Below are positions 1-12,100 of a stretch of DNA of 64,000 bases, piece after piece. Position numbers and translations under genes: made by a program. Positions within the stretch are counted from its first letter, which is position 1. Each line of letters begins with the position of its first letter. The notes beneath the pieces are model-generated. The model was not told the DNA's origin. It worked only from the letters and a program-made list of their open reading frames with translations, and searched no databases. The DNA is from Capitella teleta (Eukaryota > Annelida > Polychaeta > Capitellidae), in the NCBI GenBank assembly GCA_000328365.1, contig KB299619.1:131422-195421 (forward strand), in the 5' to 3' direction.

Positions 1-2961
1 TATTGACCAACAAGATTAAGATTGAGTCGGAGGCTGCTGCTGTTGCTCGAGCAACCGACGCATCCAGGGGCCGCGAGGAAGAGGAGGTGGGGGGGGGGGT
101 ACTAATAACAGCGCCAACCCAATATGCGTTGCATGCCTAATAGCCAATCGTGTACAACCCACAGAGACAGAGACATTAGTTGCGTAATCGACGTTCATAA
201 CATAACCCACTCAAGTGTTCTGTTCTCTCTTGCAAAAGTGGGTCAAACGATGACGTCACACAATTCAAGAGAAAGTGGGCGATATGCAAACGAGTAATGT
301 TCAACAGGCAGCGAGACCACAGACGTCTCTGCTGCAAGCATCAGCTCTGTTGGACACGCCGAAGCACATGCGGCACACACTTGACCAATTTTGCATCTCA
401 CGCGGTCAGAGTGGCCGCCGCCAATGACGCAACGCTAAGTGGTGAGCCCCAGCACAATGCGAATTCATGCAATGTTACCGAACCCCACATGAAAAGGGGT
501 TCGGGGGGGGGGGGGGTTGGGGTTACTCAGTGCTCTGCGTGGAGGAGGGTCGCCAGGACAAAAAGTTCACCCGTGCAGTTCTAGCGCAGCAGGCACTCAG
601 CTTATACAAGCGTCCGTGGTAAGGAGATACAAAGCCCTGGACCCGTCATATCAACAGCGAAGAAGGAGACCCTGGATTGCTGCTGATTGGCAGCCAGGCA
701 TTGCAGTGTATGGCATTATTACGATGCACCTTTGATCAATCAAAGATCCAACACTAATGCTGCACCCAATGCCTTCTTGCTAAGTCAACCGAACTTTTGA
801 GTGCAACTGCACGCAAAGAGCTCTTGGGAAAACGGATAGAAAACCCGAAGCAAGAGTTGCCCGATAAGCAAGACATGGGCAGAAGCAGCATCGCAAGTAG
901 AACAAGAAGAAGCCATGGGTCTAAAAAAAAAAAAAAAAAAAAAAAAATTCGCATCAGAACAAAAGAGAAAGCAAAAGTGAGTTATTTTTGCGGCTGAAAT
1001 GCGAGGAATGCCTCGATGTCGCGGCAGCAAAAGTGAGCAAAAGTGAGCACAAACAGCAAGAGAACTAAACAGATGACGACTTCCTCGTAATGTCTGCAAA
1101 GCGACCGCACGCAACACGCAGCGGCAAAGGAGCCCGCTGCATACGTACAACATGCACTTAAGGCTTAAGGTACATGCTAAAAACTGAACACGCCTGTAAC
1201 TGTGTAAGAAGGCGAATGAAAAGGCTGTCAATTGAAAGGCAGAGAAATAATGCGAGATGGATCCATTTAACTTCGTCATTGAACGACCCTTCACAAGCAG
1301 TGGCTGTAAGCACACAGCAAAAAGAAGCGACGAAAAAGGCGGGCTCAGCTGAGCTGGGCTGATATCGCAGTGTTGCGCAAATAGGTCATTTGTCAACACC
1401 AGCGCCTCGTGCGCCGGATGTCTTCGATCAATGAATCAATGAGCATCTCAATGAGCAGGTCGAAGCCGCAGCTTGCAAGATCAACAAACTCACAGGACAA
1501 AAACATGCAATTATAATTGTGTGCCAGATGACAGGATGAGGACACTTGAAGGTGTTTGACAGCTAGCCAGGACGACGATCATTTCACAGTGGAGGATGAC
1601 ATCTGCACTGTGCATTTCAGCGTGGCTCATCTTATCATCGTGTTGATTAACATACGAGGGAATCTTCTGTCAGTCACAGGGAACAGCCACGCAGACAACG
1701 CCGATCGGCCGTCCCCATAGGGTTGGGAGGGGGGGGGGGGTGGTGCCGAGCGCAATTTGATAAATGCTCAAGCATCTATGAGAAAGTGGAGGCGCAGAGG
1801 GCGTCCGTGGATGCAGCATGGCATGCTCATTGCATATGAGCGCTGCCACATACCAAAACGACCAGCAGTGAATGATACGCGAAGTCTGTTTACTATGAAC
1901 CAGCGAGAGATGACGTCATACAATAGGATCACCGTATAACGGTATTCAGCGCAACAGTTAAAACTTGGAAGAAATAAAAATTCAAAAATTACATTACAGG
2001 TTCAGTAAAAAAAAAAAAAAAATACTCAATTTAAAGCGTGTTTATTACAGACTGATATACGTTGATAGCAAGTGTTTGTAAAAGGCGTTGTTTGCACGTT
2101 TTGCACCTAAGATAACACTCCATAGGTGCAACAGCCGGGGAAGGGCCGGCAGTATGTCTAAGCACCTCCGATCAGGATGGCATTTCGGCCATGTGAAGAG
2201 GATCGAGAGAGAAGAATGAAGGGAAAAAGATTGATGTCAGATCCGACAGTGATTTATACCGTCGTATAACACCATTATAACTAAAATGATTGGAGCCAAT
2301 TTCGCCGCATAACTTGAATCATAATTGCGCAGAATGTTCCAGCAGCCAGGGCCTGGACCCGTGGCCTATATCAGCACGATGGTAGTGCACCTATATGTTA
2401 TAGGCGTGAGATATATCAATAAAAAGATTCGAAGAATTCTCGGGTGAATTCCAGATCGTATTCTGCTGAGTGAAATTGCTTCCAAATTCTGAGTGGGTTG
2501 CTGGCAGAGCGAAGAGCATCAATTGGAAGCAAGGCAATGACAGCCCCCCGCCCCCCCCCCCCCAAAAAAAAAAAAAAAAAAAAAAAATAGATGAAGAAGA
2601 AGGAAAGAAGTGATTGAGATGCCAGATAAAACCACTTTTAACTGTTCCATCATTTAGGCTAAACCCTCGCAGTGCAATGCTGCGGCACTATTGTATGTAC
2701 TTGTAATTGCACAGCGGTGGCCTCGCAGATGCCATTAAGGAGCGGTGTAAGACAAAAGCTGTCTGTTTGCTCGTTCAAAACCAAACACTACTGAATGCTT
2801 CGGAGAAGTTGAAAAATAAACATATAGGAGTTGGTGATTAGGTGATCATCATCAATACGGCCCTGGTTAATCCTGCATTTTCACAATCCGACCAGACAGG
2901 TCTCTTTATATGATGATGAACGACGTCATAATTATAATCCGGTTTCCCCCTTATTCCGGTC
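1..2961. other. Intergenic, no recognisable gene
   Basis: No reading frame here shows a recognisable domain or a believable exon. The longest open frame (785-1399, minus) owes its length to a poly-A tract that reads as poly-Phe. Homopolymers stand out: G runs near 89-98, 503-516 and 1727-1740, an A run at 923-947, and a C-then-A run at 2543-2587. The remaining exons of the GRK2/3 gene to the right could in principle lie here, but I could not find them. Confidence 0.5.
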
Positions 2962-2975
2962 GTTACCATGGCAAC
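2962..2975. promoter_or_regulatory. X-box-like palindrome (RFX site candidate)
   Basis: The sequence GTTACCATGGCAAC matches the RFX X-box arrangement of two inverted half-sites (GTNRCC and RGYAAC) with no spacer. RFX factors use such sites at ciliary genes in animals. No gene start is visible next to it, so function is unproven. Confidence 0.35.
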
Positions 2976-5346
2976 CACTTACAAAAGCAGCATTATTCAG
3001 ATTTCAGAGATACCCCGTAACCCGTTCAAAACCAACATGCTCACATATTTTCCAGTTTTAGTTTTGTTTCGGTAATAATAAATAAATAATAAATAAATAA
3101 TAAATAAATAATGACGAAATTGTAAACAAATACAATGAATGAGATTGGGTAGAAACCGAACTAAAACCTCAAATAAACTCACGCAAATACATCCTGGCAA
3201 ATTAAGAAGCGCAATATCATAATATATAATATATAATTGGCATATACCTGAAGTCCTAAACATGAGCGGTAATCTCAGCTGGATGAGCTGAGCAGACACG
3301 ATCGGAGGCCAAGCAAAAACCTCCAATGTCAGCAATCAATATAAGTGACATAATTACATGAGGTTCTTCACCACTGCACTTATGAGGAGGTTAAGCAGAG
3401 GGATTAGCCCGCAATCAGATTAGAGAAGCAGCCACCTGAGGCAGACGACTGCAGCACACGGCAACCATGGACAGTTGGATTAAGCGCCAATCCAACGACT
3501 TACAATATGACTTATAGTCTTGTATGTATGTTATGATGTAAGGTTACCTCATGAAATATCTTAAGAGGCAGATTAGGAACTGTTAACATAACCACGAGTA
3601 AATATTACAGTTGAGATAAACTATTCATTTCAGCTTCCACTACAAATGGGCTTAACGTCTGAGAATTATATACATTTCAATGTGAATTTATTATACTGGA
3701 TATAATACATGTTAATAGCTAGACCTGATGGAAACAAGATGACTAGATGGGTGAGTATATTGCAGACACATAATAATAGTCACTGTGGTTGATTGCTATA
3801 TTATAGCAATAAAAATATGTTAAATAAATTGCCTTACTCATATCTGAACTGAATTAAGGTAGTAATTATTGCTCAATTTCTAATTACGTGTTTGAAATTG
3901 CAAAAAAAGCAATCAAAGGGATTTTCTTCAAAGGGATGAATTAATGAAATGCCTTGCCTTCCTCCAAACTGTCTAAACTCTCATTTTGGCGATATCTCAT
4001 AGAGTACAAGGAGTACAAATGTGCGGCAGAAGGATTAGGGAAGAGGCCATTGACCCATTGTGTGCTGATTTCCCAGAATCCCTGTTGGCTCCAAGACGAA
4101 CAGCATCCACATCAATGCCTCAGGCGCCGTCCCCCAGGCCAAAAAATAATACGCATTGTGACAATCAGGCCAATTACAAGCCTTGTAACAAAAGGCTCAT
4201 TTTCTATAAGACTCTCAATTTAGATCGAGTGCTGCAAGGAACCCCGTATGACCAGATTTGATAGAAATCAGCCTCCGAAGAGAAATCACGATGTTACCAC
4301 TGAGACAACGCACCAAGCAACAGGGGATTCAATTAATTAAATAAATTAAATAAATACCCATGCCTGATCACGCAGTTTGCAGAGAAAGATAAACTCTCCT
4401 CAGCCGCAGGTATCGCAGGTGATTGATTACACACAATGGAGAAGCAATCGTCCTATGAATAATGAGCCCAACAATCGATGTATCTGGATGCAGAATTGCA
4501 GCACGATCTTCGTCTCTATGCCAGATGTACATAACCGGCAGAGTGCACTTTTAATGCCATCCCTTGTGCTCTGCTCTCAACACAATTTGAGTTATAGACT
4601 TGGGTTATGTATTGCCTACTGAATATTGCATTGATCGCTTCAGTGCCCAGTGTCTACATGTCTCTCATTCCCAGTCTGCGTGATTTCCGGATAATCTTTG
4701 ATAATTATTGATCTATTGGCATAAGGGGGTCTGTTTAATGTACAACAATGACAACTCAATTTTCAGCTGTGTACAGTGAGTATACAGCGTTTGAATAGAT
4801 CGAGTGATACCCAGTAACAAGATGTTAGTTTGGGTCAGGATATATCAGATTATCACAGAGTAAAATATTATCTCGAGTAAGATGATGTGATAAGTTGATA
4901 ACATGTGTGATAAGTCATATATTAGCCTGTTACAAAACAGACAAAACGCATACTTCACAGATAATGGATTAAAGATTAAATTGAGGATGTCATAGCAACC
5001 AACTTGAACTATGAAGAAAAAAATGGTAATTTGAGTTTTATCAGTATAAGGATGCAATTAATCTATTTATTGCTGAAATCATGACACACAAACTGCACAC
5101 GATGTAGACAGTGTGCGAGCAGGAAGCTCAAGAACGAAGAAAGCAGAGAAATTCAATTTGATTTGCGGGCAACAGTATATATTGGAGGCAGGGGATGATC
5201 ATGGATCAAGTTTGATTAGAGGTTGAAAGGACCGTTGCCATAACAACCATGGTATTAAATTTCCACTAATGATGGACCTATGGAGGCATGTACGTAGGAG
5301 GGCAGCATGGAAGGCCAGGAAAATGTGGCAAAATATCTCAACTTAC
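2976..5346. other. Non-coding, possible GRK2/3 intron
   Basis: If the GRK2/3 gene is complete, this stretch is part of its second intron. I searched the minus strand for a continuation of the RGS-homology domain and for kinase motifs and saw none. A plus-strand open frame at 3986-4261 (91 codons) has no recognisable domain and no visible partner exon. The tract 3077-3113 is rich in AAATAAAT. Confidence 0.4.
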
Positions 5347-5765
5347 CCAGTTTCTGGTTGAAAATCTTATCAAATGTCACCTCTCCCATTTTTTCCAAGT
5401 GTTTATGCATAACGCTACGCACACTGAAAGAGAGAGGATAGGGTGATATGTGGCAAGTCATGGATTATATTGCCATTAGGTTAAATTACACATTGACCAT
5501 GGTTATAATTGATACGCAAGATACAACAAACAGCATTATTGCCATTATTACCCTAGTCCCAAACCATTGTATGGATTTATAATGAGCTCTATTTTACACT
5601 TTGACATCTCAAATGACAAGGAGTCACAGCTAGCCTAGCAACATGAAGGTACCTGGGATCAGGCAGGATGATCTTCTTGCTAGCTCTGGCCGCTGGAGTC
5701 GATTTTGACTTCTCCATAGCCATGAGATAGCTAACATCCGCCAGTACAGCTTCGAGGTCCGCCAT
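5347..5765 (-). CDS. GRK2: G protein-coupled receptor kinase 2/3, N-terminal exons (partial)
   Basis: This kinase phosphorylates activated G protein-coupled receptors so that arrestins can bind. Two coding exons are visible on the minus strand: 5653-5765, starting at ATG with [16 protein letters not shown], and 5347-5423, encoding [17 protein letters not shown] and ending in QKLG. They are separated by a 229-bp GT-AG intron. The joined 63 residues match the GRK2/GRK3 N-terminus almost position for position: the N-terminal helix that contacts receptors, then the start of the RGS-homology domain. The joining phases are consistent (codon split AG/T). After QKLG there is a good donor (GTAAGT) in phase 1. 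The rest of the RGS domain, the kinase domain and the PH domain were not found at lower coordinates, so either the next intron exceeds 5 kb or this is a 5' fragment. Family identity is very likely; completeness is unknown. Confidence 0.88.
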
Positions 5766-6479
5766 TTTGCAGCCGAGGTGCCCTGCCTACCGACGGATCA
5801 CCAGCTGTGAAAACGCCGTGAGCCCGCAACCCGTCGCTCGACCACTTCCAATATAATCCTGTGTGATTCAATTGATAAACCAACAACGAAATGACGATGC
5901 CAGATCAAATGCCAGGAGCAATCGCAGCCATTTTCTCAGTTCGATATCTGCGACCCGTTGTTGCGATCTTTTCTCAGTATGTTGATATGGTGCTGGCATA
6001 ATTAATGCACGGCCCCAGAATCGGCATAACTCAATGGTAAACAATCCCACGTGTCATAACGCATCTCCTCCGCCATAGAGTTCCCTGCGTCTGCATCGCG
6101 ACCTCAGTTGCGCTATGGTTGTATAATTCTGCTATTTTATGGCATGTTGTGGAAAGTAATTGCTCCTTAGACACGTAATTGTGCACCCACTAGGGTGATA
6201 ACATTGTTAGCAGTTGAGCAGTCAAAGAATAATGTAATTAAAACGAATTATAATTTCAACTCACTAGTCTCCTTATCAAAACTTCCATGGGACGATAGAG
6301 TCTCGAACTCCACGGTCAGTACACGATTCCAGCCGGACGGTGGAGCTGACAGAGCTACCAAAACTCATTTGGTACTTCAAGTATGCCCTGCTGTCTCTGA
6401 TAGTAAGTGCACCCCGAAGTCCTCCAACTATACTGCTATAAGCTGCTGTGTAATCAAAACTATCTTTCATCTCAGCGTA
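5766..6479. other. Upstream of GRK2/3, no gene seen
   Basis: This stretch holds the likely 5' UTR and promoter of the GRK2/3 gene. Open frames at 6195-6494 (plus) and 6276-6554 (minus) overlap each other and show no domain I recognise. Confidence 0.3.
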
Positions 6480-7110
6480 CGTATGTATGGTTGAAGGACT
6501 GGCGAGAAATAACAACCGTGATCTATGGGGGAAGGTTAAAAGAATTAGAAACAAGAAAAATAGTAAAAAAGCACATTAAAAAATGGGTGATGTAAGGGAT
6601 ACTAGCAATATAATTTATTATGTGAGTTATTTGCACACACAAAAAGTGATGAATTGTATAATAATGTTCATCATGATCATGATTCAATGAATGAATTAAT
6701 CTCTCTTTTCAAAATATCTGCTCAGAATGCTTGTGACCAAGGTTTCTGTTATAGTTCTCAAAAAAAAAAAGACGAATCCGATTGTAAGGATAATTTTATG
6801 TCTAATCACATTATTCATGGAGGTGACACTCTTCTTGTTCATTTGCCTTTTCTATTCAACTGTATAATATCACATGCATGTGTTCCAAAAGCATTTACTT
6901 ATTTATGTCTGCATTAATACCAATCCCCCAAAATAGAAGAAACTCTTTAAACGTCAGCTCTAACTATAGATCAATAACTCTCAGGTGCATTGTAAGGTGA
7001 CCGAATAATTTTAGCTGCACATCCACATGTATTCAGTACAAGTAACTTACAGTTTGGTTTTAAACCCAAGCACTCAACTGTACAATGCAACTTTGTGTTA
7101 CAAAATGTTC
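6480..7110 (+). mobile_element. LINE reverse transcriptase relic, 5' part
   Basis: Broken frames read as the linker and start of a non-LTR retrotransposon reverse transcriptase. A stretch near 6500 reads NNRDLWGKVKRIRNKK, then LYNNV-type residues near 6650-6670, a DNF..NHIIHGGDTLLVHL segment near 6800-6850, a PIPKNRR-like motif near 6930, and residues resembling FGFKPKHST near 7055-7075. Stops and frame changes between these show it is dead. It is cut by the MITE at 7111, and related sequence resumes after 7745. The clade is uncertain (CR1-like or a relative). Confidence 0.65.
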
Positions 7111-7740
7111 TTAAAGAGATGGGGAACTAAATTTTAAGTGATGTTCTATCGACTCATAGCACTAATTGATAGCATTCCGTGCCAAGAACACCATGCCTGG
7201 ATGCAAGCGTAAGGAAATAATGCATTCCGAATATCGGGGTTAGCATTGCGCCTATAGGAGAATGGCTTCCATTGCAAAGTATAGGAGGCAAAGGTCAGAT
7301 GATGGCTTGCCATGATTGGTCCCGTTCCCCTCGTGAAGCTATCAATTTCAGCCAATCAGAGCAGAGCATCTTCGCCATAAAAGGACATCTTTGTTGTTTA
7401 CGAAACGAAAGCGTCAGTATTGCGCATGCGTGGTGCACTCTGGCTGACCTTTTTACTGTTTCAGAATGAGAAACCATAGTAGGTGTCCTAGAAAATCGCT
7501 TGTTAAAATAAGAAAAACAGCGAAAAATATTTTTTTTTTCGCGCCTGACTGGTAGCAAAATGATTATTCTATCTATTTCCGAAAAGAAAATAAAAAGTAT
7601 CCAGGGGTCTAGTCGCAGGACACGCTGATATAACGAGGCCCATTGTAAAAGATGGGGAACTCGGTGTTTCATGACAGCCTCTGACGTCACGCCTAATTAG
7701 CAATACATCTCCCGCGAAATCGTTATCGATGATATTCCTA
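7111..7740. mobile_element. T2/Kolobok-type MITE, copy A (right end missing)
   Basis: The sequence from TTAAAGAGATGGGGAACT onward is closely similar over about 620 bp to the copy at 16944-17654. Similarity stops at about 7738, roughly 85 bp short of the right end of that copy, so the right terminal repeat is missing. The TTAAAGGRR-like start with a TTAA target fits the T2/Kolobok group of MITEs known from frogs. It carries no transposase. It sits within a LINE relic. Confidence 0.7.
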
Positions 7741-7744
7741 ACAG

Positions 7745-8000
7745 CTGTCAAAATCTTGCTAAATGCGTGTGAAAAATTTGCAAAATAAAAAAATAATAAT
7801 AATGTGTTATTTTATGCAGATAAAGAGAAACCAATCAAATTGCAAACCAATCAAGAAGGGGGTGAAACTGAAGCTCGACGGGCATAATATTCATCGATGT
7901 TCTGAGGACGTGCATCTGGGTACATCAATCATATATCAAAGCACCAACAAAATGAAAACTTCAATTATTGAACTTTTTTCGTGGACACCCCACAATGCAA
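7745..8000 (+). mobile_element. LINE reverse transcriptase relic, 3' part
   Basis: A frame beginning near 7749 reads ILLNACEKFAK and later VKLKLDGHNIHRC with a V-H-L-G motif. This fits the region just after the catalytic palm in LINE reverse transcriptases (a CE.FA motif, then a G..I....HLG motif). Together with the piece before the MITE it suggests one LINE copy; the palm segment with the YADD box is missing. The open frame continues to 8128 without further recognisable motifs. Confidence 0.5.
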
Positions 8001-8759
8001 ACACAGACCCATATGAGCAGTATAACTCGACGACTACAATCGAGAATTCAAGCATTAAAAGGACCTCTGATTGTTTTGAAGCAGTAATGGAGGATGCACC
8101 CCAAAAGACAAACACACCTTTTAACTGACTTATTTTTAGACAAACCACCTGCAATTCCTGGATACATTGATTTAATTTTCTATTTGGATTTCCGATTCAA
8201 AAAAAAAAAAAATTGAAACACATCGCTTCAACGGCTGAGGCTGTTGAAGGTATGAAATTGGGAGGTTTAAAATAATTAAAATTTTGCTTTCTTCTCGCAT
8301 TCGAATTCAGACTGTGGTGACGTGACACGAGTAATTCTATATTGTTAACAATGGGAGCCGTCGAGGGAGCATATCTTTCAGCAGCCTTGATCAGTCCAGA
8401 TGCCCCTGTGTGGTGGTCAAGGAGGTTGCAGCATTGCAGATCCCTGCCTGTTCAATGTTGATCTGTCATCTAGGGCCCCACTCACACGCTCTGCACAGCT
8501 TCTTGTTTTGTGTCAGACCAAGTATTGAGAACTTTGTTGTACTTTGTGTTGTGCTATTTTTTGGCTTACTTTGTTCTTTCGGATTCATCTTGAAACATCA
8601 TGTATTCAATTAAAACTGTGAGATGTCAGAACAGGAGGAGATTGCCTTACTCAGTTACTAAGAATCTCCTGCTTGAAACATCTGTGAATGGTGCTCCAAT
8701 CAATTCTAGAAAGTATGAATGTGTATTTATGATTCATTTTAATAGTGAAGAAGGAGGAT
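8001..8759. other. No recognisable gene
   Basis: This stretch contains a short A tract at 8199-8211. A 36-codon plus-strand frame from ATG at 8351 and one at 8410-8613 show no domain and no clear splice partners. Confidence 0.35.
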
Positions 8760-9105
8760 TTATCTTTCAGTAATACTCTCTTTCAGGAGACACCACTCCA
8801 TTGCAATTTGGTTTGTATCCAGGCAAGCTCCACTTAGCATTGTCTCGAAATGTTTTGTAAGGATCTTGATGTTTGAATCATAATAATCTGGAAGAGCAGA
8901 TAATTAATTATAGTTAATGGTCATAAAAATTCATAAGACTATGTTTACCTGCACACCTCTCACCCTTAATTGGCCATTCATCAATTGATAAAACAGACAA
9001 TGCTGGCTGAACATCTGATATCATTGTGAATCTTCTCTCAAGCTCTCTTTGAAGCCCCAAAATCTCTTTCACACGGCCATGAGGGGCATGAGTTGTACCC
9101 CTCAT
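8760..9105 (-). pseudogene. hAT/ZNF862-like C-terminal fragment with one intron
   Basis: Two minus-strand pieces, 8949-9105 and 8760-8887, join cleanly across a 61-bp GT-AG intron (donor CAG/GTAAAC, acceptor TTCCAG, codon split G/AT). The joined frame runs 94 codons to a stop. The first exon contains ELERRFTMISD and SVLSIDEWP; the second contains NIKILTKHFETML and IAMEWCLLKE. The spacing of an RF...L....D..WP block, an I..L..HF block and an EW.LLK block resembles the region before the dimerisation domain in hAT-derived zinc finger 862-like proteins. Upstream, an in-frame stop lies at 9136-9138, just before the DIRS fossil. I read it as a fragment of a hAT transposase or domesticated relative. 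A live small gene is possible but less likely. Confidence 0.5.
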
Positions 9106-9109
9106 GGCT

Positions 9110-12100
9110 CGAATATCTGAGTCGCTAGATGCACTTCAGTGCACTGAGTCCTTGAGCAGAGGCATCAATTGCCGGGAGGCTACTTCGGAGGATGCCTCCA
9201 AGGTGACCAAGCGTGTCCATGAGGAAATTATCACGATGGCGATTTCTTCGATGATGAAGATGCCATCAATCACTGCCTGACAAGCGAATCAGGGGAGGGC
9301 GAGTCGGGTGAGAAGGGCTGGCTCGATTTTTATCAGGACGACCTCGAGGATTACGCTACTGGCCCTGACATTAGCGATGAAGTCTTGAAATTGGCCCGGA
9401 AGAGATTTTGGAAGGGGCTCACGCATAAAAAGATGCAAGAGCAGTTGGAAAAAGTCTAATGGCCAGCCAACTGCCTTTTCATGGAGGCCCCTTGGGTTAA
9501 CAGCGAGATATGGCCCAAACTTGACACCATTTCAGCAACTCTAAACCAGGGTCATCAAGAAGTCCACTTGACCATCAAATTGTTTTCCGCCAGGCGCTAG
9601 TAGGCCTGTCACTACTGGGCCATGCTTTGCATGAAGTTTTGCTCCGCAGGTGAGAGAACATCCAGACTCTTTTCAAGAGCAAGTATGCCTCCATGTGTAA
9701 GAACAAGAAGCTGGAGGTCAACAATTGGCTGTTCGGCGATGACTTCGTCGGCACCATGAAAGACACCCAGTTGCTTGCGTCAATGGGCCGCAGCATGGTT
9801 TGAGAAGACAAACGCCGTTTTGGACATTCTGGCACCCAAGTTATCCCCGGACACACTTGCACCACCGAAGAAGGCGTACAGGGGGGCCAAGGTCTAAAAG
9901 AGAGACTGCTAATTATCCAAAACGGGCGGCCTGAGACCCCACTACCGCTGGTGAGTCATTCACATGCTATTGATGCCAATGTTGAACAGATTGCCAATGT
10001 TGCTAGAAACAAGACTGCTTTAAACGATAATGTTGAATGTTTAAGCATTATACATCTGGATACTGACAGTGATCAGTGTTTGCACGACTTTGTTTGTTGT
10101 AATATGTCAATCAAATGCAGAGCGCTGCGTGCAGTATCCGAGTTAAAAGCTGGGAGAATTAAGGACCATTTATCTCAGTGGGAATCATTAATCTCAGACG
10201 AGGAACATCTCAACACCATCAAATGTGTCAAATTAGGTGTTCATTAAGACTCCAATGCAACATCGGCCTGCAATGCCTATTGCTTTCTTGCAAGATAAGG
10301 AGAAGATTATTGATTTAGAAATTGAAAAATTGCTCACAAAAGAAGTCATCGTTTGAACAGTACATGAGAATGGCGAGTTTATATCAAACATATTCGTTCG
10401 GGAAAAGAGTGACGGCACTTATTGGCGTTATTGCATGATTCTAAACCTAAAACGGCTTAACAAGGAAGTAAAAGCTCACCATTTAAAAATGGAAAACCTC
10501 ACGTATAATGCGAAGCTGCTACATGGCATTGTTTGATTACAAGGACGCTTACTATAGCGTGCCCATTGCCATGGAGCATCAGAAATACTTCAAGTTCAAA
10601 TAGCGCAATGATCTCTATCAATTTTGTTCAATGCAACAGGGCTTAAATTGTGCTCCTCAAAAGTTCAGTAAGTGTTTGAATCTGGCATATGTCAAACTGA
10701 GGAAAAGAGGGTTTGTTTCGGTCGGATGTATCGATGACTCGCCAGCAAGAATGCACAGCTAACGTTCTCGCTATGGCGGAATTATTCTCTCAGCTTGGGT
10801 TTGTTATCCATCCGACAAAATCATTTTTTTTACCTCATACTTTAACAATCGATTCAATTCTTGGGTTTTGTGCTTTGTTCTTGCACGATGACCGTCTCGC
10901 TTCCTAAAGATAAAGCGTCAGCCTTGAAAACTGCCTGTGAGACACTGCTTGCTGCCGCATTTTTATCAATCAGGTAGGTTGCTCGATTGATTGGACTCAT
11001 GGTAGCCAGCTTCCCCGGAGTGGAGAAGGATCCTATGTTTTTTAGGAATCTGGAAAATGATAAAATCCGGGCTTTGAAACATGCTAAAGGCGATTAGGAG
11101 GGCTTCATTACGCTGACACCTGACTCCACCAAAGACAACCGGTGGTGGATTGACCACATTGAGTCATCTGATAGACGGATTTCTCACGGATCTCCATCCA
11201 TGACCATCGAGAGTGATGCCAGTAACTACGGATGGAGGTGTTGTGTAAGAAATACAAGCACCACATCCGGCGGGGAGTGGTTCCCAGAAGAGGCTCAGTT
11301 GCATATAAATTACCTCGAAATTAAGGCAACATTCTTCACCCTGAAAAGTTTATGCAGGCAACAGCATCAACATGTGCGTCTTATGGTCGATAGCACCACT
11401 ACGGTTTCAGACATCCGAGAGATGGGCGGAAGCCCCTCCTCTTCCTGTAATGGGATCGCCAGAGAAATATGGGATTGGGCTTTTGATCACGATGTATGGA
11501 TCATTGTATGTCACCTGCCTGGTGGTCAGAATGTTCAACAAGCTCATCCTTTGACGGGCCCTCAAAACGCTAGGCGTGCATCTGACAATAGATCTGTTTG
11601 CATCACGCACAAATTTCCAATTTAAATCCGTACGTATCTTGGAAACCTGACCCTGAGGCTTTGCATATCGATGCTTTTACTTTCTGTTGGTCTAACGCAG
11701 GGGTCGGCATCTAACGACCCACGTGCCAGATCCAGTTTGCAAGGGCTCTGGGCAGTTATTCATTTGTGGTGTAGAGACACATTGTCTGAGTCAAGGAAGC
11801 TTGATCAGGGGTGATCGCACCTACATTTACTGTTCACTCAACAGAATGTTGAACGTTTTGATATGTAACGAATTCCACAAGAATGTGACAAGATGCCAGC
11901 AAGGCTGATATGCCCGATTACAATGATAATAATGGTTAACTGGCTCCATTAACACACCCGCCCCATTTCAAGGGCTCTGACCATGTGACTATACATGTAA
12001 TTCTAGTTTCAAAAGGAGCTAAAACCAAAATGTATTGAGTATAACCATAATGCTCTTGTTTTTCTGGCGTCTATCTTAGTAAACTGAGTTTCCCTGTCGG

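Noticed and set aside
785-1399. 204-codon minus-strand open frame
   Set aside because: It is extended by a poly-A tract read as poly-Phe and shows no domain or codon pattern of a gene.
8351-8461. Short frame MGAVEGAYLSAALISP
   Set aside because: Only 36 codons, with no splice partner or recognised family.
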